NCBI GenBank assembly: GCA_028751875.1
Contig: CM054140.1
Coordinates: 9,037,955-9,101,954, forward strand
Length of the DNA stretch: 64,000 nt
From: Rapana venosa
Taxonomy: Eukaryota > Mollusca > Gastropoda > Neogastropoda > Muricidae
Direction of reading: 5' to 3'
The notes under the pieces were generated by a model that was not told where the DNA came from, did no database searches, and worked only from the letters and a program-made list of their open reading frames with translations. Every line of letters starts with the position of its first letter. Position 1 is the first letter of the stretch. Of the stretch, positions 54,260-64,000 are shown in pieces. The position numbers and the translations under genes were made by a program.

Positions 54260-54337
54260 ATATCTCTGCTTGCGCACACGCACGTACGCACGCATGCACT
54301 CCCCCCCCCTCCTCTCTCTCTCTCTCTCTCTCTCTAT

Positions 54338-54373
<36 letters not shown>

Positions 54374-54475
54374 ACACACACCTCACCTCTTTTCTTGTTG
54401 TAATTTATATTTAGGCGTCAGCAGAACACCTCACATCCCTCTCCTACCCCCCCCCCCCCCCCCCCCCCCACCCAG
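54260..54475. repeat. Compound (CT)n, (CA)n and poly-C
   Basis: CT tract at 54309-54335, CA at 54339-54371 and a C run of about 20 near 54450-54470. Confidence 0.9.
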
Positions 54476-54757
54476 TACTTTTGACTTGTCTTCTCCCTAT
54501 AATTCTTGAGTTTTCAGCCAGTGGGTCGTGAGCAGGTTGAACCTGGCGGAGCCCATCCTTCGCCAAGTAGCAGGATGCATGCTGGGTATGTTCATGTTAT
54601 CCTCGCCACCAGCCATAGCTGACCTACTCTTCTACACAAAAGGTAATCACAAAATCATAAGTAAGTTTGAAAAGTGGCATACGTAAGTTTGAGACTAGCT
54701 TATCCTCTGCCCCCATCCCCCCATCCGCCTTCAGAACTGTGAAATCTGATAATTCAA

Positions 54758-56023
<1,266 letters not shown>

Positions 56024-56024
<1 letters not shown>

Positions 56025-56025
56025 T

Positions 56026-56099
<74 letters not shown>

Positions 56100-56110
56100 T
56101 TCTTTCTTTC
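56024..56110. repeat. (TC)n tract after the LINE
   Basis: Follows the GAGTTC tandem of the LINE, with one TCC break and a TTCTTTC end. Confidence 0.95.
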
Positions 56111-56272
56111 TTTGTGTGTGGGTGGGTTTTTTTCCTTTTACTGTGTGAGTGTATTGGTATTGGGTTTATTTATTTTATCATCATATAATATATCTCTAAG
56201 GGTGGGGACTGGGTGTAAGAAAAGCACATGGGTGATTCTTCATTATCCTCGAAATAAATGAAATTGTCATTG

Positions 56273-56273
<1 letters not shown>

Positions 56274-56369
<96 letters not shown>

Positions 56370-56372
56370 TTC
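56274..56372. repeat. (TC)n plus (TCTG)n
   Basis: Pure TC to 56334, then nine TCTG units. It is preceded at 56240 by a short SINE-like end (CATTATCCTCGAAATAAATG). Confidence 0.95.
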
Positions 56373-56739
56373 TGTAAGCTACAAGTTTGCAGAGCCTTTA
56401 TAAGCCTATTAATGGACAAAGTCAGAAGAAGAACGAGTTCAAGAGTTCAGATATAGACATGTATACATAGATGTACAAAAGGCATGCCTGCACCTTGGGG
56501 GGAAAGGGAAGGGGGGTGAGAGACAATTCCTATGTTCTGCTACAACACAAATGAATGTTTTCTTTGCAAGCTTCTAGTTTTCTCAGAGAGTTTAAACAGA
56601 GAATGATGACCTTTGGCTAGAGCAAATAGGACTAGCAATGGGAGAATATTTGCACAGCTCTGGACCAGTTTAGCTTAGCAAACAGCGGAGAGTGCTTAGG
56701 GTCGGATAAACAAAATGGATTTGAAGATCTTTACTTTCC

Positions 56740-56933
56740 TCACAGGCACACACGCACGCACGTACGCACGCATGCTTGCTCGCTCGCACACACGCATGCA
56801 AGCAAGCACGCACGCACGCACGCACCCACACACACACTTTTTTTTCTTAGATAGATGGCTTGATAAATAGAACAAATCATTGTGTTGCTTACTGGATGTA
56901 CCATCTGGAAATAAAAGTTTGACTTTTAGTTTG

Positions 56934-57002
<69 letters not shown>

Positions 57003-57026
57003 ACACACACACAACACACACACAGC
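56740..57026. repeat. GCAC-rich, (TC)n and CAACACA repeats
   Basis: ACGC/GCAC array at 56745-56835, (TC)n at 56936-56992, CA/CAACACA to 57026, where a SINE-1 starts. Confidence 0.9.
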
Positions 57027-57029
57027 ATA

Positions 57030-57375
57030 GGAGGACGGGATAGCCTGGTGGTTAGAGCATTGCGCTCGTGATCTGCTGACTCCGTTTGGAATCCCGTTCA
57101 AGGGGACATTTTCCCCTTGAGTTAACGTCAGAGCTGACTCCATTCCCTTCAAAAGTGCTTCAGATAAGACTATGAACTGAGGTCCCGTGTGCGAACGCAC
57201 GCAGATCAACTTGTGCACACGTTTAAACCTGCTCCACTTTTTGGAAGAGTAGGCCATTGTGTGCCGGTGGAAATGATGAACAAGATTTACAAAACTGCAT
57301 ACACACGGGGACTGGATGTAAAAAAGCAGATCAGTGCGTATTCCATTATCCTCGACATTAAACAATAAAATAAAA
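57030..57375 (+). mobile_element. SINE-1, full copy
   Basis: Head GGACGGGATAGCCTGGTGGT, B-box degenerate (GTTTGGAATCCC), full body, tail of ATAAAATAAAATAAAG. It lies between a (TC)n/(CA)n tract and a CA/CG-rich microsatellite. Confidence 0.85.
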
Positions 57376-57382
57376 TAAAGAA

Positions 57383-57455
57383 ATACACACACACGCGCGC
57401 GCGCGCGCGCGCACGCACGCACGCACGCACACACATACACACACACACACACAAT
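57383..57455. repeat. CA/CG microsatellite
   Basis: (CA)n, (CG)n and (CGCA)n compound tract just before the young LINE. Confidence 0.9.
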
Positions 57456-57476
57456 TACTTAAGACTGAAAGAGATA

Positions 57477-58657
57477 GAGTATGGCACGAAGGCCTGTGGC
57501 AGGTCCTCAGAATGTTTGAAAATGCCATAGAAAACTACTGGGCATATCCTGGAGAGAACGAAAGACCAATGAATTTGTCAAGAGTCAATGTTTGGCATTG
57601 AAGAAGGACTAGTGCAAACCATTCAAGCACTATACAACACCGCAAGCAGTGCAGTCCTTCCGAACAATCAGGTCGGAGACTGCTTCAAAACCACAGTTGG
57701 GGTCCGACAAGGATGCCTGTTATCTCCAGCCCTGTTTAATCTGTTCTTGGAAAACATTATGAGAGAGACCCTCCATGACTTCCACTCTACCATCTCCATT
57801 GGCGGCAGACCCCTCAACAACCTGCGGTTTGCCGATGACATTGACCTCATGGGCGGAAGTAACACAGAGCTGCAAGATCTTACGACCAGACTTGAGAACA
57901 GAGCTGGAGCATATGGGATGGAGGTGAGCTCGGAGAAAAGTAAAGTACTTGTGAACAGCACGAGCAACGCCACTGCTAAAATTTACATAAACGGCCAACA
58001 ACTGGAGGAGGTAGACGCTTTTAAATACCTTGGCGCTACACTCACAAAGGACGGGCGATCGACGACAGAAATCAAAGTCAGAATAGCCATGGCAACATCT
58101 TCCATGACAAAACTCACCACCATATGGAAAAGTAAAGAGATCAGTTTCCCAATCAAACAAAAGCTCTACAAAGCCCTTATTCAGACTATCCTGCGGTACG
58201 GAAGTGAAACCTGGACATTGACTGCTGAAACAGCAAAGCGAATCCAGTCATTTGAAACAAAATGCCATAGAAAACTACTGGGCATATCCTGGAGAGAACG
58301 AAAGACCAATCAATTTGTCAAGAGTCAAATAACACGGCTGGCAGGTCCACAGGAACCCCTTCTCACCATCGTCAAGAAGAAAAAGCTGACATGGTTCGGC
58401 CACGTCACCCGCCACAACACTCTGCCAAAAACAGTACTGCAGGGAACACTCGAAGGTGGCAGAAAGAGGGGAAGACAGAACAAGTCATGGATGGACAACA
58501 TCAGAGAATGGACCAGGATGAATGACTCGGCACTACTACGCAGAGCCGAGGACCGAGATGGATGGAGGAGGCTTACCACGGCATCGTCTTTCGTGTCTTC
58601 CCCACGACCGCCAAGGTCACGGGTCTGATGATGATGATGATGATGATGAAAGAGATA
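57477..58657 (+). mobile_element. Young RTE-like LINE with open 346-codon RT ORF
   Basis: The ORF at 57588-58628 encodes GVRQGCLLSPALFNL, NNLRFADDIDLMGG (catalytic DD), YLGATLTKDGRS, RYGSETWTL and a basic C-terminus, with no internal stop. The 3' tail is (TGA)n at 58626-58649. TGAAAGAGATA occurs at 57466-57476 and again at 58647-58657, a target-site duplication. The 5' end is truncated within the RT (DRVWHEGLWQVLRMF), then interrupted by a 70-bp copy of the element's own sequence, so the intact ORF begins after that insert. Lack of decay suggests recent insertion. Confidence 0.85.
57519..57588 (+). repeat. 70-bp self-derived insert inside the LINE
   Basis: This stretch matches 58259-58328 of the same element with one mismatch (57571 against 58311). 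It separates the two parts of the RT reading frame. The short ATGTTTG/ATGTTTGG on each side (57512-57518 and 57589-57596) looks like a small duplication made on insertion. Confidence 0.85.
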
Positions 58658-58910
58658 CCATTATCTATTTTCATGTGAGAAAATCCCAAATTACATTTTG
58701 AACTGTTACGGGTTTAGCGCAGTCTTCAAGTTGTTCACAATCAGTTTAGATAAATTTGCTCCCATAATATAGGTTGTTCTATTCATCAAACAGTTTACTA
58801 GTTTTCCATCCTGTACCATCTTCGGTCAGCTCATCCTACCTGGTCGTTTTGTAACCCTATCCATTTTTGTTGTAGGGTTGGGTTTTGTTTGTTTGTTTTG
58901 TTTGTTTAAG

Positions 58911-59200
58911 GGGACGGGATAGCTGTGGTCGGAGCACTCGCTTTCCCCCAGCCAAGTTAAGCAGCGTCGAGCGTGGTTACCAGTTGGATGGGTGACCGTT
59001 TGCGCGCCTTGGCTTCAGTACAGTCACCCAGTTCACCCAGCTGTAAATGGGTACCTGCCCTCTTTAGGGTCAGGGAAGGTAAAGCAGCGAGGGAGAGGAG
59101 ATGGGCGCCGCCCTCAATATGCTGGCCCTAGAGAAGTGAGGTCTGACGCCTCGCTCCCCTACGACCTTATAAGTTATGGGATTCCTTTACCTTTTACCTT
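58911..59200 (+). mobile_element. SINE-2 (tRNA/5S head), full copy
   Basis: Full-length copy. The A-box has lost two bases (GATAGCTGTGGTCGG), but the 5S-like part at 58954-59000 is intact. The body ends GGGATTCCTTTACCTTTTACC before T-rich and poly-G sequence. Confidence 0.85.
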
Positions 59201-59247
59201 TTTTTTGTTTGTTTGCTTGGTTTTTTTGTTGTGGGTTCTTTCTTTCT

Positions 59248-59278
<31 letters not shown>

Positions 59279-59368
59279 TTGGTTTGTGGGTTTGTTGGCA
59301 ATCCACATCAAGACTTTGGTCGGTCCTGTCTCATGGACAGAAAAGTACTTTCCTTTCTGGAAGGTCTT

Positions 59369-59695
59369 GGGACGGGATAGCCTGGTGGTTAGAGTGATGC
59401 GCTCGTTCTCTGCTCGAATCTCGTTCAAGAGGATGTTTCCTCTGGAGTTAACATCAGCGCCGACTCCATTCTCCCTAAAAGTCCTTCGGGTGAGACTATG
59501 AACCGAAGTCTCTTGTGCACACGCACGCAGAACATCTTGAACACACGTTAAAACCCGTTCCGCTTTTCGGAAGAGTAGGCCATTGTGTGCCGGTGGCAAC
59601 GGATGACAAAATCTACAAAACTGCATACACACGGAGATTGGATGTTAAAAAACCCATGAAAGTTTATTCCATTATCCTCAAAATAAAAGAAGAAA
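59369..59695 (+). mobile_element. SINE-1 copy with short deletion in head
   Basis: Head GGGACGGGATAGCCTGGTGG. About 15 bases between A- and B-box are lost (TCTCTGCTCGAATCTCG). Full body and A-rich tail. Confidence 0.8.
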
Positions 59696-59796
59696 TACGA
59701 TTTTAAAAATGAAGTTCCATTTAAAAGTGCGTGCCGTCCCAGTCTTCCGTTTTTGTATAGGCCTTTACAGCTGGAGCTGAGATAATTCCTGGATGT

Positions 59797-59797
59797 G

Positions 59798-59833
<36 letters not shown>
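59797..59833. repeat. (GT)n microsatellite
   Basis: About 18 GT units. Confidence 0.9.
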
Positions 59834-59834
<1 letters not shown>

Positions 59835-59836
59835 TG

Positions 59837-59915
59837 TCCCCTGGGGTAAGATCGAACCCCAGTCACCATGTGGCTAATTGCTGCACTAACCACTGGGTCA
59901 TGGTGGTGCATTTAC
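59837..59915 (-). mobile_element. tRNA-derived SINE head fragment
   Basis: Minus strand: CCATGACCCAGTGGTTAGTG (A-box) and GGGGTTCGATCTTACCCC (B-box). The anticodon stem does not pair well, so it is a SINE head and not a gene. Confidence 0.55.
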
Positions 59916-60169
59916 TACCTTCTGTGTCTCTCAATGCAATTGTAATGACACTCAGCTAAACAGGAATATATGTTCACATACACACAAATAACACAAGCAG
60001 TGCCAATAAATTGAGAACATGGTAAACCTATCTCACTGTATACCTATAAAAAAAAAAAACCCAACCCAATCAAATATGAAAATTATTACTGTAATTTGTG
60101 TATGATATTGGTAGGATATGAAATGGACAATATTTACATTAATGTCCTACATGTTATATAATAAAGTCA

Positions 60170-60170
<1 letters not shown>

Positions 60171-60234
<64 letters not shown>
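60171..60234. repeat. (TA)n microsatellite
   Basis: About 32 TA units. Confidence 0.95.
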
Positions 60235-60236
<2 letters not shown>

Positions 60237-60473
60237 GTAAAGACAGATCTACAAATCGTATGCACAGTCAAGTTTTTCCTTAGTACAGCAGACTGCAGAT
60301 TTATGATCAAAGCACAGGAAGAAGAAGAAAAAAAAAGAAGCAAAGAAAAAAAAGGAAGAGAAGAATAAAAATCATTATAAGCGACAATCCCTTTTCCCAG
60401 CAAGTTATATGCAATTATAGTTAGACATATGACGTACGCATGACATGAAGATATAGGACAACGTTAGTGTTCA

Positions 60474-60540
60474 CCCCCCCCCCCCCCCCCCCCCACCCCC
60501 CCCACCACCCCCAAACCTCTTTCACCCCCCACCCCCCCTT
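60474..60540. repeat. Poly-C tract
   Basis: C runs broken by single A residues; assembly length here is unreliable. Confidence 0.85.
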
Positions 60541-60981
60541 CAAAGAACAAAATTACATGTGTTACGTTGACTAAGCAAGCACACTAGACTTGCAGACATC
60601 AATATTGTGTATGATATATAATACGTTCTTCACACTTAGTTTTTGGCAGTCACCCTGACAGGCACAGGACTGAGAAATTCCCAAAGAAGCATTTTAATGG
60701 CTGCCGTTGCCATGTTCGTCTTGTTGTTATTTCAATGGCCCTTTCTTTAACCCTTTTGCTAAACAGCGCAATAGCTTGCTTTTAACTGCAAATGTCGAAC
60801 CTTTAGTACAGAAATGGGACAGGCTGAGCACTGACTAAGAACTCTTTACATGGGCTTCGTGTTGCTTGGCATATGTATGCATGTATGAGAAAGAGAGAAG
60901 ACATGTATGTGCGAATTGTTTGCGTGTTAATATGAGTGGGTGTATATGAACGAATGTTTGAATGATCGCATAATCTGATTT

Positions 60982-61022
<41 letters not shown>

Positions 61023-61035
61023 CATGAGTGTGTGT
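60982..61035. repeat. (GT)n/(GC)n microsatellite
   Basis: GT tract with GCGCGCG end. Confidence 0.9.
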
Positions 61036-61489
61036 GAACTTACTTTCATAACACACATAATCCTTTCCAACAGAAATGTGTAACTAAAAAGAAATTTGAT
61101 ACTCTTTGCCTACCTACATTTGGCAGACACAAGAATGTAACTAGTTGTTATGGTAGAATGTTGGTGATAAACTTCTCCCGTTTTTCCTTTTGGTAACTTT
61201 CAACATAAATATTAATAAAACTTCACATCAATAATAGGTTAATAACTTATTTCCAAAACAACAATAACAATAAATCAGACATTCTCTCCAATTTCCAGGT
61301 GATATATTTGGCTTTAAACATCCTATACACCTTCTCCAAGAATTCTTAAGATATTGAAATTTCAATATCAAATGGAGTGGACTATTATTCATTTCACAAA
61401 TGTGAATATTGCAACACCTACAAATCAGAGAAAGGGAACTAGAATTTACCAGTTTTCTTGTTGTTTTTTTGGGGGTGGTGGTGGTGGTG

Positions 61490-61655
61490 GTGGATAGCCT
61501 TGTGGTTGGTTGGATCTTTGTGCTTGTGATCTGACGGCCCAGGTTTGAGTCACAAGGCACCGTTCAAGGGGATATTTCCTCGGAGTTAACATCAGTACTG
61601 ACTCCACTCCCCCGAAAGTCCTTTGGATGAGACAACAAACTTGTGTGCAATTGCA
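61490..61655 (+). mobile_element. SINE-1 5' half
   Basis: Head GATAGCCTTGTGGTTGG, B-box-like CCCAGGTTTGAGTCACA, body to ATGAGACAACAAAC, then replaced by LINE sequence. Confidence 0.7.
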
Positions 61656-63110
61656 CCTATTGTAGTGTGGATATTGCTGTATCTACTTGCTTTGCTGCCT
61701 GACCTTGATTGTCTAGGCTTCAGAACAGCAAATAGACCTGTCCTTCTCCAGAAACCACACTAAGCAGATACTGACCATCTGTTCCATGACCTTGCCTCTA
61801 TCTGGTAAAACTGACAAGACGGTAGCTGTCAGCTTGTGTTTGGTCCTTCCCCTTCTTGTGGATGGGCAGCTTGTCAGCCTTTCCCAACTTTGTGGAGCAT
61901 GCCCTGACCTCCAGCTGTTGTTGAATAAAGCAAAGAGGTTGGACTTTGCTCTCCTGCCCAGAGTTCCAGCATCTCATTGGACCCCTTGTCAGGGCCAGGA
62001 GATTTCTTGGGCTTCAAGGTATTGAGGGCTTCTTCTAATTTTATTCTGTCTTAGGGTGGACTGTACATGTGCTCTGGAGGGCCTTTGTCGCCTTGGTAGT
62101 TCTTCATGTCATCATGAGTTTGCCTTTTCCTATCTTCAGGTAGGCTTACCGCGATACTGCAGACCTGCTGGCAGCTGTCTATGAAGCAGTTTGCTGCACT
62201 CCTCCCTGTCTCTATCTTCTGGTCTCTCATAGTCACACCAAGAGCTGCATTTGCGTCCCCCTTGCTTTGGTGAGCTTTCAGAGCTTGTTGCCATCTCTGT
62301 CAAGGCTCAACTTGTCTGTCTTCTCCTTACAACTGAACTCACTGAACATTGCAGCTTGGATACAGGCCTTTCTTTACTTAGCTGGCAGAGCAGGCATGGA
62401 AGGCTACGTTGTTCTCCAGTGTTTTTACCTCCTATAGGGTTCTGGCAACCTCACAGGGGGGTGGGATAGCCTAGTGGTTAGAAGATTGCGCTCGCAATCT
62501 GACAACCCAGGTTCGATTCCCATTCAAGGGGATATTTTCCCCTGGAGTTAACATCAGTGCCGACTCCACTCTCCCCAAAAGTCTGGATGAGACTATAAAC
62601 CGAGGCCCTGTGTGCGAGTGAACGCAGAACACCTTGTGCACATGTTAAATCCTGTTCCGCTTTTCGTAAGAGTAGGCCATTGTGTGCCGGTGGGAACAGA
62701 TGACAAAATTTACCAAACTGTATACACACGGGGACTGGATGTAAAAAAGCACATAAGTGCTTATTTCATTATCCTCGATATAAAATAACAAATTTTAAAA
62801 AAATAAATAAAACTCTCAAGTTCCTATAACTTGGTTGAGATTTCCTGAGGTTCTGTTGATGTTGTAATTGTACACTTTGATGTCAGTCAGGTCTTTACAA
62901 CAGTCATGGGTGAAGTAAGAACATGTCTTCCAGCCAGCAGCTTTCTTACAGCTTCGTCTCAGAAAAGTTTGGGGTTTGTTGGACCTGTCCTGAAGGATGA
63001 TGGTCATTGATAGTGATACTGACCTGTGGTCACTCCCTCTGTACTTTTCTGCTGGGTTTTATTTCCCCCATTGCGGTCTTTGGCAGCAAAAGGCTAAAAA
63101 TCTGGGGTAG
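61655..63110 (-). mobile_element. Degenerate LINE (endonuclease end and RT start), split by a SINE
   Basis: At 63040-62815 the minus strand encodes SDHRSVSLSM, resembling the SDH motif closing an AP-type endonuclease, then a stretch ending QVIGT. At 62030-61700 it encodes KPKKSPGPDKGSNEML and HKKGKDQTQADSYRLVS, the opening motifs of a jockey-like reverse transcriptase. Many stops and shifts are present. A SINE at 62461-62795 interrupts it. Confidence 0.65.
62461..62795 (+). mobile_element. SINE-1, full copy with intact A- and B-box
   Basis: TAGCCTAGTGGTTAGAAG (A-box) and CCCAGGTTCGATTCCC (B-box) are intact. The body ends with CATTATCCTCGATATAAAAT and A-rich sequence. It sits inside the degenerate LINE and gives a good family reference. 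Confidence 0.9.
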
Positions 63111-63114
63111 GTGT

Positions 63115-63672
63115 ATTACATGTCTTGTAGTGTATTGTGTCGTATCATATTGCTTTGTATTGTATTGTACTGTATATAACTTTCAGTCACACCAGAGTTC
63201 CATGTGTGGAATTTGGGCTGCTCCTCTCTGGGGAGAGTGCACGGCCACAAGAGCTATGCCAGCAATTTAAAAATATTTGTTTTCCTGTCTGCATGTTGTT
63301 TTTTGTCCCCTCTCTCTCTCTCTGTTAGTTCCTTGGCTACAGTTCTGAAGTTCACCAATGGTGAGATTTTGCACATGTGACTGCTTTTGCCCACCAATGA
63401 AGGTGGCCACATTCCAACTTGAAGGATGTATGCTGGGTATGTTCATGTTTCCATAACCCACTGAATGCTGACATGAAATATGGGATCTTTAACATGCATA
63501 TTTCATCTATTGCATGTGCATGTGCACACACATTTCTGCACTTGAAGTTGACCTGGGAGATTGTAAAAAATCCCCGTCCTTAATTCACCAGATGCCACCC
63601 AGATTCGAATCCACAACTTCATGAACCCACAGGATTGAAGTTGAACAGTCTTAACCACTCGGCTGTAGCATT
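63115..63672 (-). mobile_element. SINE-3, longest copy
   Basis: Minus strand: CAGCCGAGTGGTTAAGACTG (Ser/Leu-tRNA-like A-box) and GTGGATTCGAATCTGGGTGG (B-box). A core follows with the TCACCATTGGTGAACTTC module, then the 3' part GGGCTGCTC-like sequence and an (ATACA)n-type tail. Confidence 0.75.
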
Positions 63673-64000
63673 TGTATAGCTTGTATCACAGCAAGCAGAT
63701 CCTACTAATACCAATATAGTTTTTTCTCTCTTGATTAATTGCTTGGAAAGCTACATTCACACATTCACTTGAAAAAAATCATGACTTCTTCAAAAAGGAA
63801 ACAAAACACAGGATTTCCAGCAGATATTTACTTCCCAGAATTGCTTTGCTGTTTCTTTGCCTGTACAAATATACACTTCTAAAAACAATGACTGGTCAAT
63901 GACTAATTTCTGGTATATCTAGCTCTACTTTTTTCCACTCCAGCCATGACAATATAAAATAGTGTCATTTTCTTCTGAACAACAACAACAATAATCAAGT

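Larger units (their letters stand above)
59916..61489. other. Intergenic, no gene seen
   Basis: Apart from the TA, poly-C and GT repeats listed separately, this is unique AT-rich DNA without supported ORFs. Confidence 0.5.

Noticed and set aside
58954..59000. 5S rRNA gene
   Set aside because: Only the box A to box C part of 5S is present, fused to a tRNA-like start and SINE body.
62461..62540. A- and B-box sequence as a tRNA gene
   Set aside because: No proper anticodon or acceptor stem pairing, and it continues into a SINE body present many times in the window.

Overview
This window is animal nuclear DNA, most likely from a mollusc and probably a gastropod. It is intron-rich and AT-biased. 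It is crowded with CA, TC and TA microsatellites, tandem minisatellites, several tRNA-type SINE families and RTE-like and jockey/CR1-like non-LTR retrotransposons. There are no operons, bacterial genes, CRISPR arrays or phage. The organism call is an inference from repeat style and gene structure.

One host gene dominates. It lies on the minus strand and I read it as the orthologue of CCDC17 (coiled-coil domain containing 17). A candidate promoter with an inverted CCAAT box, a YY1-like site and a weak RFX-like X-box sits at about 53.4-53.5 kb, followed by a 5' UTR exon with a CAG|GTAAGT donor. Coding starts at 50156 with a C2HC zinc finger and continues through exons at 42.4, 40.1, 38.1, 36.9, 35.2, 34.6 and 34.0 kb, then 17.6 and 15.6 kb. 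All junction phases agree: 477 codons plus 2 bases are visible. The last visible exon carries the MAPYDQ motif that precedes the C-terminal domain of CCDC17. That domain is not found, so the gene probably runs off the low-coordinate end of the window. The 34.0-kb exon can also be read through its donor. This opens a second, 873-residue form with a unique disordered tail that contains nine 11-residue repeats.

Layout: 0-5.1 kb holds two decayed RTE-like LINEs on the minus strand, one nested in an older SINE with a 12-bp target-site duplication. From 5.2 to 15.5 kb is AT-rich sequence that is intron or 3' UTR. From 15.6 to 50.2 kb are the CCDC17 coding exons, with introns full of SINEs and minisatellites (units of about 24, 25, 34, 40 and 55 bp). 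From 51.1 to 53.2 kb is a SINE cluster with a tRNA-Gly(CCC)-like sequence and a double fold-back. From 54.8 to 59.7 kb are a jockey/CR1-like LINE embedded in (TC)n, a young RTE-like LINE with an open 346-codon ORF and target-site duplication, and more SINEs. From 61.5 to 63.7 kb is a degenerate LINE carrying a SINE insertion, next to another SINE.

The most notable observations are a SINE family whose head joins a tRNA A-box to the promoter half of 5S rRNA (five copies), two copies of one LINE flanked on both sides by (TC)n, a LINE carrying a 70-bp copy of its own downstream sequence, the alternative CCDC17 tail, and the nested fold-back at 52.1-52.4 kb. I found no previously undescribed multi-gene system.
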